A stretch of DNA of 64,000 nt from Paramarasmius palmivorus (Eukaryota > Basidiomycota > Agaricomycetes > Agaricales > Marasmiaceae). The position numbers and the translations under genes were made by a program. This document shows, one piece after another, positions 43,192-55,851 of this stretch; position 1 is the stretch's first letter, and every line of letters starts with the position of its first letter. Below the pieces are notes generated by a model that saw nothing but the letters and a program-made list of their open reading frames with translations, was not told the DNA's origin and did not search any database. The stretch spans positions 682,001 to 746,000 of the forward strand of contig JAYKXP010000011.1 of assembly GCA_037176845.1 (NCBI GenBank), in the 5' to 3' direction.

Positions 43192-45438
43192 CAGTCATCA
43201 CCTATATCTCAACACCTCGCCATCTCTCATAATCTCATATTCTTCATTATCATTCACGACATGTATATTTCACTGGATACCCTCTCCTACTGTTGGACCC
43301 ATATTCAAATATTTACGCCGTCATGTCACTGTCTTTCTGTTCACTTTCTTATACGTTATTTGCTACCTCGTTCCCTGTTTTGACTCTTGTATCATCGACT
43401 TGTTGCCCGCTCATTCATTCATCGCCATCATAAGTCATCCGCATTCATAGCGTTCACATCATTGCACTGCAAGTCATCTATTTAACGCTGTTGTATTCGT
43501 GCCTTTGCAAAAAGGGTGGTTGGCATCTACAATCTATTTCTCGTTCTTGGAGTTGTTTTCGTCGTTTGCATGTTTTCGAAATGTTGCTCTCGCACTGTAT
43601 TCTTGCATTCCTTTGGCCTTGTACTTTTAGATCTATGTACTGATAGATTCGGAATGCTACCTATGCACGGTGATTTCAACGCCAGTTTTAGCGCCCATTT
43701 CTTTCACTCTCAACCACCATAATATCTTCCGCACGCCTTTGGCTAAGGACTCTATCGAGAGCCAGTAGAATCGAAATATGACTGCACGTGTACGCCGCAA
43801 ATTTGGTTTGAAGCACTTCTTGAAAATTCCTTCAGCGCCGCAAACTATCGAGTCTTCGGTTCGGCTACAATTCAGTAGAGACACTGCCGGAAGATTTCCT
43901 TCGCGTTGCTTCTCAAGTTTCGAACCTCGAACTTTATCTACCAAACAAGGTCTTCAAGTTATCGTGGTTCAAAAGCTCAATGAACATATCTCTAGGTTCT
44001 CTGGCATGTCTTTTATAACCTTTCCACAGCTGCGCCCGTAGTACCGTGTACACGGCGAACCAATTCCTCAAGTCGAAAGATACATGCTGTTCAGCGATCT
44101 GACTTGCCCACCTTCGACCCGGATGGGTCTTTGTGCATCCAGTCTGCAAGTCCGAGTTGTCGTGGACGCCGGCTAGGATCGAATGTGTGAAATGTGGAAC
44201 GAAGTAGTACGTTCTACTACCATTCCTCTGATAGTACTGACTCTTTCGTTTCCTGGCCCGGGTTATCATGTCACTGGCGTAAGGGCTAATTCCTGAACAT
44301 CGAACGTCCCTCGCCGCAGCTTCTGGTATGGTTACCGGAGAATGATCATACCTTACTGGATACACCTCATGCTGCTCGTTAGTCAACGCTCAGCATTCCG
44401 ACAGTGCGCGTCGAAGCATGCTAAAGCTCTGGGGATGAAGATCGCTATATTTGGACTAGTGCATTGAATAATCCTTCGTAAAGCACGTCGTAACCTAATA
44501 AGCGATCTTTTCATCGTCGTCCGGCTGGACTTGAAGTTGTTGAACCCTGGCAGTTCTTATTATAGTCTCACTACATTCGTCACTCACAACACCAACTATA
44601 CCCATGACCAGCCATGACCCTTACCTTCGGGTGGAGGTGGCATACAGGAATCAGGACGCAGTCGCGGAGCAAATATAAAATTTTATGATGCACAGAAAGA
44701 TTCGAGATACCTCTTCTGATGGCTTGGATGATGATTTGTTGATGGTTTGTACTGTTACAATTCGCAGCCTCGCTGATGTGGATCTTCCTGCAAAGTCTAG
44801 TGCATGTGCCTCTTCAAGCTTCAAGTTCACCAGATAGGGCTGATCGTCTTCTCGGAGGCGATGGGTGCCGGGAGTGTATCAATTTGATTCGGGAGTCGGG
44901 AATCAGGTAGATGTTTTCGTCCCGGTGGCAGGACGCAATTCCCGGCGTACCGCGCATGTGCATACAATTTTATTGAGGTACCGCAAACCCTTTCAACACC
45001 GAGTTGATAGAAGAAAAAGTAGGAGGGCCTGATAGAGGTGGATAGAAGTTGACATGGGAATCGCTTTGTACAAGCTTCATCTTTCCCTATCCTGGGTATT
45101 CTCCTGGATACTGTATACTGAAAATGAAAAGAATCTATACGTCCTAGATTCTACCGCGCGACAGTCGCGTGACAGCTGTAAAAATTGACGATTTCGGAGC
45201 CTGTTGAAGAGCATGTCATGAGAAAATAGAGTGAAATCAATGAACAGTTGACGGTCGGTCGAATGTCGGGTTGTACATCCTGTGGGAGTAAACTCGTAAC
45301 GTTGAGCGGCCAAGACACGCGGAGGCAGTGGTGGATAGGACCAGACTCTGGCTTAGTCAGCCAAAATCCTGTTTCCTTTCGACCTTCTGAACCTGGGCAA
45401 GCTGCTAAGTAACTGGCAGTCAGCCTGAATGCCAGCTA
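43192..45438. other. 2.2 kb without a supported gene
   Basis: Only scattered frames, such as 43934-44386 minus, occur. A coding-like minus stretch at about 44750-44870 reads YLVNLKLEEAHALDFAGRST, which I cannot assign or extend. The last few hundred bases are the IRE1 promoter. Confidence 0.3.
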
Positions 45439-48400
45439 ATGGCACCCATTTTTCTTCTTTCCTTCGTCTTTCTTTCCTTCTTGCTGGTCTCGTATGCCGA
45501 TCTCATTTCTCATGAACTGGCGCCGTTTTCTCGAGGAGCAGGAAGCTCAAGATTCAGCAGGCGAGAGTTCTTAACTGATGAGCATACCTCATCTACGACT
45601 TCAGGAGATGCAGATCCATTGGGAGACTCAGAACTGGTGGATATTGTGCTCGTGGCATCGGTAGATGGCAAATTCCATGCGTTAAACAGGACGTCCGGGC
45701 ATTTGCTGTGGTCGATGGCAGCAGACGATGGGTATTCGACTGGGTCGACCAATTTTTCAACGCTAGCACCTCTTGTGAGGACAAAGCACCCCCTATCGTC
45801 TCACGACAAGTCGAACGGAGATAATGGCAACAAGGTTGCAAGTGCTATTCCTTCCCCAACAGCCGAATTTTACATTGTAGAACCCCAGTCTGGGGATATC
45901 TATGTCACCGCCACAGGTTCCCCGCTTGGACCTTTACAACGATTTAGGTATTCTATGCCTGAATTGGTTGACATGTCGCCATTCTCTTTTAAAGACGAAG
46001 AATATCAAAGGATGTTTGTTGGGCGGAAGGAGAGTCGGTTAGTGTTGGTGGAACTAGAGACGGGAAGGATCAGGGAAGTGATTGGCACGGACGAATGTCC
46101 GTGGAATCCTTCAGACTTTGGATTTGGAAGCGAGGACAAGACAGAAGAGGAACCGAGAAATACCGTGAACCTGGATGAATTGGAAGAAGACGCAGCGGAG
46201 ATTGAGTATGTTGATGACGACGACGATTATGGGAATGGTTCGAGCACGTCTGGAGATGACTCAAAGAAGAAGCATAAGCCAACGGAGGTTTACATTGGAC
46301 GAACTGGTACGTCCGCAACTACAGCTATCGCATCGCCGTTACTTACCCACAAACAGATTATCACATATCAATATATACCAAGCCTACTTCGGTCGCTTCC
46401 GCTAAGCGACCTATACCTCCGGTTCAGAACCTCAGCTTCTCAGTATATGGTCCAAACAACCAGGACAGCCGTTTGCAGACTACATACACCAGAAGCAAGG
46501 ACGACAAGTACCTTGCTAGTTTACCGAGCGGAGAAGTTATTGCTTTCAAGGCCAAAGCCAAGGGAGCTGATGCTACTCAAGGAGGCAACGACATACCATG
46601 GTTATGGATGGAGAAGTTCCCTAACCCAATGTAAGTCTTGCACGATAGTGGGTTTTACTCCCTTACCAAACCCCAAGTTCCGCAGCGTCGCCACATTTGA
46701 TGTCTTCCGCCGACAAGGAACAGATGCCGTCGGAACCCTTGATAGCGATCCGCACACTTTCGTGCTCCTCCAACCACAACCATCTCTGGGAGAGATTCAT
46801 CCTTCATTGGACTTGTCACTCTATCAGAGCAAGTCTTCAAAGCCCTCAGAAGGCGATAACAACTCAGAAGCACACCCACCGCTATCAAACATTCTGCCGA
46901 ATGCGGACTCAGCTTACGTTGGTATCGTGGAAGAGACCGGCAGTTTGTTCGCCATGAGCCCTGATATGTACCCTTTCGTTGCATTCGGTGGCAATTGGGC
47001 TAGCTCCGGAGACGCTCCTCGTAACAGGCTCATTGATCCTGCTCCACGCAGGGGCTATGACAATGAAGACGATGAAGACGATTTCATTCCCGTTGATGAA
47101 CTTACACGTCGAAGGAAAGAACGGGAAGCACAACACAGCTCAGGGACAACCTCTTCGTCCACATCGTCGACTAGCACCAACAGTGCCCGTTCCACATCAC
47201 GCGCTGATATCTGTAACGTTGAAGATGGCGGTGTCTTCGACGCTCGCTGTCTTGTTGGTGTTAGGAAATTGGCTGATGGTGCTGGTGGCGTTGATGTCAA
47301 TACTCGATTCGGCGGAAGTACAACGGGAACTCGGCGCAGTGGTGTTAGCCTTGGGACTGATACTGATGCCGAAGGGAGATGGCGCAGATTATTGGATCCG
47401 CCCAAGAGAGGTTATGGTGACATCTACAGAGACAATCATGAACATCTGTCGACTTCGACGCCTCGACCGCCGTCTCAGCCATCGCAAAGCTCATCTCCGT
47501 CCGCTGAGCCTTCTCAGGGTCCTGTGATCGAAGAACGTGGTTCATCGGTCGGCATTCTTGCCACAGCATTTACAGTAGCTTTGGTCTTCGCGAGCCTGTG
47601 GTGGCGCAACGCAGTTGATCTACATGGCCTGCGCAAGCTCATACTGAAGCACGTCGCTCCACCCGAACTAGACATCGCCCACGAAGCAGGAGGCGTCATC
47701 GATCCCAATGTCCTCGCAAATGGGATCACGAACGGCGATGCCATCGTGGATCCTTACATCAAGCTAGAATCGGCACCCGTCGAATCCGATATTCCTGTCG
47801 AGGTCATACCAGCTGTCATTTCTCAAGATACAACTGAATTGAATGGTATCCTTCCTCGCCCCCGAACAGACTCTAGCGCTTCTGTTCTGGAAGACGTTCA
47901 GCCCATACCCATACCTTCCAGATCACCAACAACAAAACCAGCCAAGTTACCTTCAACACCGAAAACTCCTTCAATTAAATTACCCCAAACACCTCCCACG
48001 CCCACACCTTCCACACCCAAATCCCAGGCTCGGACTAGAAAACAGTCTACTTCTCGAAATATCACCGATAGTCCTCGGTTAGATGAGAGTGACGCAGACT
48101 TTGAGATCGTTGACCATGATGTCGATGGTGACGGTGAAGGTGACGAAGAGGGTGAAGGGGAGAATGAGCAAGATGCGGAAGGTGTCGAACCTGGTACCTC
48201 CAAAAGGAAAGTCCGGAGAGGAAAGCGGGGTCGGAAGAAGCGTAAGGGCGCTGCCGTTGATGGTGCTACGCCAGTCAAAGGAAAGGAGAAGGAGAACATA
48301 CCTGTTCCTGAAGCTGCGCCTGCACCTCCGCTTACACCGTCAATGATCGTCGTTCCACAGACTCCTACTGTGACGCAGCCTTCACTGATCGTGTCAGACT

Positions 48401-50117
48401 CTATCCTCGGTAGGCTTTCACACTTTCATATTTTTCGGCGCATTACCAATGAACATACTCAGGCTTTGGTTCACATGGAACAGTAGTGTTCCGTGGCGAC
48501 CTACAAGGCCGTCAAGTCGCTGTCAAGCGATTATTACGATCTTTTGTTACCCTTGCTTCAAGGGAAGTAAGCATTCTGCAAGAGGTTGGTGTCTCGTTTC
48601 CCTGAGAATTCACTGTTCTGAATGCCCTGCTTGTAGTCCGATGACCATCCTAATGTTATCCGATATTATTATCAAGAAGCGCACGCCGACTTCCTGTACA
48701 TTGCGCTCGAGCTATGTCCAGCTACTCTGGCAGATATCATTGAGTACGCTGCAGGCGGAGGCATTGACTGGGGAGGTTCTGTTGAATCGAGATCAGTGGG
48801 AGGAACAGGCAAAGAAGGCATGCGATCAGATGAATGGGAAGATCTCATCCGTTGCTTCGACCCAAAGAAGGCTCTCAAGCAAATCGCAAGTGGATTACGA
48901 CATTTGCATGCTTTGAAGTTGGTTCATAGGGACATCAAGCCCCAGAATATCCTCGTTAGCGCTGGGCCTGGACGAGGTGCCAGAGGTGTGTCAAACAATG
49001 ACTGTCCAGCGGTGTTTTCTAACTTCAGCTCTCTAGCGACAGCTCGCGGATCCATGGGCGGCTATCGCATGCTCATATCCGACTTTGGTTTGTGTAAGAA
49101 GCTCGACATGGACCAGACGAGTTTCTTGCCGACCGCGCAAGGTGCAATGGGTGCTGGCACCGTAGGGTGGCGTGCACCTGAAATCCTTCGAGGAGAAGTC
49201 ACCCTCGACGTTAGCGCTAGCGGAGACGACCAATCTTCGCGAGGAAGCTCAACAGGCACAGTAACTAATGCCTCAGTTGGCTCCAACAGCACCTCTACGG
49301 GCAGTACTGGTCTTTCCAATGGTGCTAAATCCACCCGTTTGACGAAGAGCGTTGATATATTCGCGCTTGGATGTCTGTTCTACTACACGTTGACGAACGG
49401 TCAACATCCATTTGGTGATCGCTTTGAGCGCGAGGTGAATATCCTCAAGGGAACGATGAATCTGGATGGTCTCGACAAAGTCGATGGTGGGATGTGGAGT
49501 GAGGAGGGTGTTGAAGCTCGCGACTTGATTCAGAGAATGTTGAGCGATGAAGCCCGTGATAGGTAGGTTCCACTGGCTGTCATCTTGACATGGTTAGCTG
49601 ACTTTGGTTATAGGCCGGATACGACAACGTGCCTTCTTCATCCATTCTTCTGGGACTCTGGGCGTCGCCTAAATTTCCTTCAAGATGCTTCTGATCGCTT
49701 TGAGATCATGTGCAGAGATCCAAGGGATCACCATCTCATAACGCTAGAGGATGGGGCTGGCAATATCGTTGGCAACGATTGGTACGCCAGGATGGACAAG
49801 GTCTTCATAGAAAACCTCGGCAAATTCAGGAAGTATGACGGAAGATCTGTACAAGATTTGCTGAGGGCATTGAGGAATAAGGTTCGTATGCTAGGTTTCC
49901 GCTCCTCGTATCAATGTTAATCGTCTCTTAGAAACACCACTACCAAGACCTACCCGAAAACGTGAAGCGCCACCTGGGCGCCATGCCAGAAGGCTACCTT
50001 GCCTACTTCACTCGTCGTTATCCTAGACTATTCATGCACGTTCACCGTGTTATTGACGAGTGCGACCTCAAGGATGAGTCCATGTTCCGGACATACTTTG
50101 AGCTGCCTGATCAATGA
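45439..50117 (+). CDS. IRE1: IRE1-type ER stress sensor kinase/endoribonuclease
   Basis: Unfolded-protein-response sensor of the ER membrane that splices the mRNA of the HAC1/XBP1-type factor. Seven exons (45439-46306, 46357-46630, 46686-48409, 48463-48584, 48637-49562, 49614-49881, 49932-50117) give 1455 residues. Order: signal peptide ([20 protein letters not shown]); lumenal beta-rich sensor with [20 protein letters not shown] and [16 protein letters not shown]; transmembrane helix at about 668-690 ([19 protein letters not shown]); long acidic/basic linker; kinase with [42 protein letters not shown] and [11 protein letters not shown]; and the KEN RNase domain from about residue 1305 ([29 protein letters not shown]). 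The kinase has Ser/Gly-rich insertions near the alpha-D/E region and before DFG. All catalytic kinase residues are present. The protein is longer than yeast Ire1. Confidence 0.95.
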
Positions 50118-50716
50118 TTTCTCCCTTCCCGACCCTTGCCCATTCTCCCTTTGTCGTCGGTGGTTCCTTGGTTAATTCGGACTTTGGGCTTCCTGGCTGG
50201 TTTCCGCGTGTATTTTCTTGAATCTCACATCGCATGTATTCTGCTTGCATCACCACTACTATTATCATCTCATCTGCATTCTATCGCAATTCTCACTATT
50301 ACACACTGCTGTCTTCTGACCTCTTCATGCATGGCACCTTGATTTTGCTTCAAATTCTTTCTGCTCTTCTGCTGTCCTGTTGCTATTAGCGCTCCTCCCT
50401 TGATCCTTCGCCTCAACTTGTATTGCCTATCTCTATTCTTATCATCTCTATCTACCGGAATTACAATACCAGCACAGTACTTATATTTGTATATCCGCCG
50501 CAATACGGAAATCAAAATGCATATTCCAGGTCGAGTGCTCTGGACATTGAAATATTGAAAATGCGCGGATACAAGCAAGTAGTAAGAACAGCTCGTGGCA
50601 AAGGAACAGGCAACCGAGTCTAAATGAAGCACAGCATGACGACACACCTCCCTTTGGAGGCACACGACGACAATGCATAGCAAAACCTTCACTCTTTTCT
50701 CCCTTCCCACTTCTTC
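50118..50716. other. IRE1 3' region and MCU promoter
   Basis: T- and C-rich non-coding sequence between two plus-strand genes. No gene is seen. Confidence 0.4.
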
Positions 50717-52100
50717 ATGGCTCTTCATAGCCTCGTACGTGGCTTATCTAGGAGCCACATACTACCTTGCACTTCAGGATGGAGAAACCTAGTCTTGGTT
50801 CTACAGAAAAGACCTCTCAACCGATATATGGCTTCGGGCTCGCATGACGCAAAGTTGGAGAACACCAAGGTCGAACATTCACAATTTCTCTCTCGAGCAA
50901 GTCCAGACTCGAAATGGAAAGACGATAATGACAACGGGATTGTAGACCACACGGAGAACGAGCTAGAGGACCTCAAAGAGGGAGAGGGTATGTTGGAGGC
51001 CACATATTCTGACATTGCCGCGTGCTAAGCTGTTTACAGGAAAATTATTGCCTACATCATCTCATTTATTCAAGCTGATCCTTCCTATGGACATCATCTC
51101 CAATCGACTACGTCCAAGAGACGCACCGAAACGCGAAGAGAAACCGTCGTCGAAGTCTATACCGACAGTACTATTACTACACCCCTCTCAGCCATTGTCC
51201 CACGTCGCCAGGCTGATACTCGCCACTGTACCACGTACAATACGCCCCGAAAACCTTTCGATCACCTTCAGGAGCACTCCCAGTGCTACAACCAAACATC
51301 GCCAATACCAATGGTCGGATTCCACCGACGTTGGTGATTTTATCCGTGACGCTGCCAGTGCCGCCGAGTTTCTCATATGCATATCCCGGGAAAAGGATCA
51401 CGACGACTTAGCCTCTACGATAGAGGAGGCTCAGGATGAAACCGTCATTCCCGTACGCGTTCCGACCTTTGCGGATCGCACGCGCTTTCTTAGGCGTCGT
51501 TTAGACGTGATAAATACCGAGCTGCACAATATGGAAGGCTTGAAGCGTCAGTGCGACAAGGAGGCTCATCGGGGTGCGCGTAGAATGGCAGTTGGTGGGT
51601 TTGGAATGTTGATAGTGTATTGGGCTGCTGTTGCTCGGTTAACGTTTTGGGATTATGGATGGTAAGAGATTTCATCTTGTTTGCAACGGGGTTTTTCTAA
51701 TTGAACATTGCAGGGACGTGATGGAACCTATCACGTACTTATCTGGTCTGTCGACGGTGATATGTGGTTATCTGTGGTATGTGGAATGTTCACGGCCAGA
51801 GATTCGATATTAACTTCTCGCTTTCTCCTTAGGTTCTTGTACCAAGGCCGAGAAGTATCGTACTCGTCCGTTTTGGATAGCTCCGTCTCTGCGAGACGCG
51901 AACAATTATATAAATCCAAAGGATTCGACCTGGAACGATGGGTCGAGCTAGTCCACGAGAGAAAAGCCCTCATGAAGGAAATTGGTAGAATCAAGGAAGA
52001 TTATGACCATACTTCGTCAGGACAGAGGGAGAGAGAACTTGAGGAGCACGAGGAAAAAGAGGAAGTAGAGGAAGAAAGCAGGCCTAGCTCGGCCTCGTAG
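50717..52100 (+). CDS. MCU: Mitochondrial calcium uniporter pore subunit
   Basis: Forms the Ca2+ channel of the inner mitochondrial membrane. Four exons (50717-50987, 51040-51661, 51714-51776, 51833-52100) join to 407 residues. The N-terminus is a mitochondrial targeting-type sequence (MALHSLVRGLSRSHILPC, Arg/Ser-rich). A matrix domain follows (SIPTVLLLHPSQPLSHVARL), then a coiled coil (RRRLDVINTELHNMEGLKRQ). Transmembrane 1 is MAVGGFGMLIVYWAAVARL, and the selectivity-filter motif WDVMEP spans the junction of exons 2 and 3. Transmembrane 2 (ITYLSGLSTVICGYLWFLY) and a second coiled coil follow. It ends with an acidic tail (EEHEEKEEVEEE). MCU is absent from many fungi but kept in filamentous ones. 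No regulator gene is nearby. Confidence 0.9.
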
Positions 52101-52305
52101 TCGCTATCGTTTTTTATTATGCTTCTCTTCAACGCACTGTATATTATGCACTTCATTATACACGACGGAGAATAATTTCGGATGCTAAACCAGCTAGCTT
52201 CTCCTGCAATCATTGTAGCAGCCGGGCGTCTAACACAAACATTTCCAGCGCTTATGTGGCATTTTTGGGTGGCACGTGTGACTTCCACCCTTGACCGCTA
52301 CCATC

Positions 52306-53807
52306 ATGATTCTGAAGCGAATCGAGTACTTGAATCGCATACTTTCATCCATCTTCTTCGTCCTTGCTGTAGCAATCCTAAGTTCATTGGATAGGCGTTC
52401 GACTGACCACATCAAACGACCAGCGCTTCATCTCCCATTCGAAATCATCGAGAAGATAATTCTTTCACTCGCAGCATCCCAATCTGTCAACCACAAACCA
52501 CACCCGGACCTCCTCAGTTGCTCTCTCGTCTCCAGAGCATGGCTATATCCATCCCGAAAACATCTCTGGAACGGTTCACGGTTCACAGTGACATTTCTTC
52601 ATTCTAAGCCTCACTGCCTCAGAGCTCTTCGAGCACTCTATTCCTCACCATTCTATAGCCTTGTTCTGGACAGAGTCGAACAATTATCGATCTCTAACGA
52701 TGTTCTCTCCTCCCTCTGTCGAGGAGAAGACGACCTTAGATGGTGTGCGCAAGTCCTCAAAGGCGTCAAGACCATATTCGTCAGGCCTCCTATTCTCAAC
52801 GAACCATATGAACCACCTCTCCCACTTAATTGCTACACCATACGACACCTTTCGGTATTCAAAGGAATAACCACTCTGGATTTGCGCAAGACGACATTTT
52901 TCTCCCCGGATCACTTTTACACGCTTTTGGAGGTCGTCGAGAGCGGATGTGGATTGGAGACGTTGAAATGTTGGGAAATTCATCTCCTGGCGCCAGGAGC
53001 CTAGCTGTAGGGCTCGTATGAAAACTCATATACGAGCTCTTGCCGTCGATTTTGTCGCGTTTTTCCGGTTGATAAAGGATGCTCTGGAATTCGCTTACCT
53101 GGAAGAGTTGGAATTCGAAGATCCATATGAAGAGAATATGGTCAATGAAGAGAGGAACTGGCTACCTCCTTCAAGCTCGTTGGATGACCCCTATGCAAGA
53201 TGGAAGGGAATTAAACAGGCGTTGGCGCATCTTGGGAAGGATCTCCGATGTTTAACCCTTGGCCTTGAGCGTACATACTACCAATATCATTATCAGAGTA
53301 AGTCATCTACCATAATTCATAGACTTTTGGTCATTAATGCTTTTCCGTACCCCAGGGACACAACCCCGCGGATACTGCAATCTCTCTGTGAACACCCCTC
53401 TATTATGCGAGTTCACAATCAGAACGTGCTGGAAATTCGATACGGAGATCTTTCTTTCCATGTTTTGCTTCTCTCGTCCTCATAATCATCTATCTTGGAT
53501 CAAAATTCCATCGCTACCAGCAGCATCATGGTATTGGGAAGAATTCGATCGGATCCTCGAACGGTCGGTACCGCGACTGGAATCGTTGCATTTTCAGATG
53601 ACCTTCAGGCTTCCGGATCGCGAGTCCTTTCTTCAATCCAATGGGACAATAACAGAGTATCAGCGACTCTATGGCAACTTGGACAAATGTTTTTTGTCCA
53701 CGCTCAAAGGGGCGATGCAATGGTGTAAAGAGAGGAGATGTATTTGCCCAACTTTTGTCTATGAATACGTTCCCAATTCCCAACCACATTCTTATTATTT
53801 ACAATAG
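52306..53807 (+). pseudogene. Membrane-anchored F-box protein, copy 3 (single frameshift)
   Basis: Paralogue of the F-box gene at 9.0-10.4 kb. Exons are 52306-53297 and 53356-53807. Start MILKRIEYLNRILSSIFFVL gives the hydrophobic anchor. The F-box reads ALHLPFEIIEKIILSLAAS and LLSCSLVSRAWLYPSRKHLW. The family motif is DDLRWCAQVLKGVKTI, and the end is MQWCKERRCICPTFVYEYV. One extra base in CTCCTGG at 52989-52990 shifts frame between EIHLL and RQEPSCRARMKTHIRAL. Removing it makes both exons sum to 481 codons, so this is the only lesion seen. The gene is either newly inactivated or carries a sequencing error. Confidence 0.75.
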
Positions 53808-54379
53808 TACAACGAGGATACGAGCTGCAAAAAAATTACCGATTTGCCATTTTATCTAAATAGCCACAAGCAACGACGGTTCCTTCTACGGCCCGCGGCC
53901 AAGGGCGTTTCACAAACGTTTAACGTTTCAACCTCGAATTTCCAGCCTCGGAGATTGCTTTTGGTAGCTTGATCTCTAGTACTGACAAGGACGAGCAAGA
54001 AAATTTATCTTGATTCAAATTCCAACTCTACCAGGAACACGAAGGCCAGTCGCGTCGATGGACGCCACTGCGATGAGAGACAATCCTGCATCCATGTACA
54101 CGTGGCAGTTCTCCTTCTACTCAACCCGGAATAGAGTGCACCCGCACGTGTCTGACACTTGTCCGGTAAGTAAGTATCAAATTGTCGCTACCAAGTACCT
54201 TCAGACCGCAATGAATATATTCCTAAGTCAATATGCTTTCCATCACACCACCGTGTTATAATAGACGACGGATAGCATCTTCAAGTTTCTGAATAAATGT
54301 CATGATTGTGAACCGTACTCCTTACTTGTTCCGACCGGTTCCTCGTAATCTCCAACTTCTCTCGCCAACGACGACTGGG
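53808..54379. other. Intergenic between F-box copy 3 and cullin-like pseudogene
   Basis: No gene is seen. A palindromic GGCCCGCGGCC-type GC cluster lies at about 53889. Confidence 0.35.
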
Positions 54380-55106
54380 GAGAAAGCCTCATTGCTTCAG
54401 CGAGCTTCTTGGTATTCCACTGTGACCGAGGAATCAGTCAAAGCAGCATCCAGGTCAAGCTGCTCGACAAAATCCACACGAAGAGCCGTCGCATAAATAG
54501 GCACAACCCTCGTGAGATCCGACCCTACTTCCGCGTAAGCTTTAAACTCGGAAAGCTTATCGGCTCCCTTCCTATATCCCCAGACCAAGGCCTGCTCTTC
54601 TGCATCTTCCTTCCACTGGATAGGGTGGTGTCTAGTGACCCATCCGTACCCCTCGTGCATTGCAGCATGCACAATGGCTTAATGCAAATGGCCGAGGATA
54701 TGATCGAGCTTCCTCGCACTGCCTGCATAAGCCTCAAAGGACTTGATCACCAACGACAAATCCAGTGGCCCTGAGACCTTCGCATATCACGAACGACACC
54801 AGCAAAGTACGCATCCAACCGTTCATAGAAGTGCATGGAGCGCAGCTTCGAGCTACGTCTATCGCTGGCGAACGGGGCCAGCACCGTGTTTTGTAGATCT
54901 GGCAAGGACAAGTCTTTGGGATGTGGTGGCGAACAAACGAGGTTGAAGCATGCGGTGTGCGTCTGCATGTACATCTGGGATTCTAGCGGGAGAATGGGTT
55001 GAGATCCTTTACTGTCGCGTGTGGGGTCGAATAACTGGGATAGGGCCGGAAGAATGGCATTCCAGATCTCATCGAGTGACTGGCGGGGAGTTTGGCCTCG
55101 AGACAT
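54380..55106 (-). pseudogene. Truncated cullin-like protein 2 (pseudogene)
   Basis: The same architecture as the intact copy at 12960. SLDEIWNAILPALSQLF, YMQTHTACFNLVCS and FYERLDAYFAGVVRDM lie in frame. A frameshift at about 54770-54775 follows, then LDLSLVIKSFEAYAGSARKLD in another frame, a TAA stop at about 54680, and WGYRKGADKLSEFKAYAEVG and LRVDFVEQLDLDAAL in frame again. The C-terminal RRWREKL signature is out of frame. At least two frameshifts and one stop make it a clear pseudogene. Confidence 0.65.
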
Positions 55107-55851
55107 GGTAAGTGATGAAGGGAAAGGGATGAAAGAAGATGAGGGCGCCCAAAGTCAAGCTTCAAGACTTGATCGCAGAACCTAGTCTGAACATTTCCTG
55201 AATGGCTGGTATGTGGAAAAAGCATTCGGGTTCGACCTTTCATCCTGAGCTAACTAGCCAACCGGACCATTGTGATGCTCGTCGAAGGATGGAGAGGTGG
55301 CCGAGGATGTGGCATTGTGCTAGGGCCATTGACTAGCTAGATTTGTAAAAACAATTGGCATGTGAGTCCATGAATATCAAAGGGTCCATACAACCCAGAG
55401 CGGTGGTTTTCATGAGTCGAGGAATGATCACTATGGAATGATGAGTCAAAACTCTGAAACTTGAAGAGGTTGTCAATCAGAACGTACTATCGCCATTAAC
55501 ACCGTTCTCCCCAATGGCCTCCACTGTTCATCGTTGGTTGCGGCGCTTTTGAGTTCGATTTTTCTTTGTTCCCAGTTCAATGTTCGATATTTTGCGTTTG
55601 TAACGATGCTGGAAGCAACGCGTACTCACGTCGATATGCGAGATGAAGCAATAAAGAAGGTTTGTGACTGAGGAACCCTGGGAGATGGTGATGTTTGGAA
55701 GGAAAGTCGTAGCGATGGCATTTCTCCTTCTACGCTCGACCCGTGGATACACTTTCTGTCTATTTCAAGTGAGTATCCTGTATTCAGACTCTGCTTTCTA
55801 CTGATTTATTTCTTCGGCCCCTAGACAACCCCTTTCGTCTCTTCTTTCACC
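55107..55851. other. Intergenic between cullin-like pseudogene 2 and F-box copy 4
   Basis: Divergent promoter region of two neighbouring family members. No gene is supported. The minus frame 55528-55752 has no domain. Confidence 0.35.

Noticed and set aside
43934..44386. 150-residue minus ORF as a gene
   Set aside because: No recognisable domain, no flanking exons, composition like non-coding sequence.
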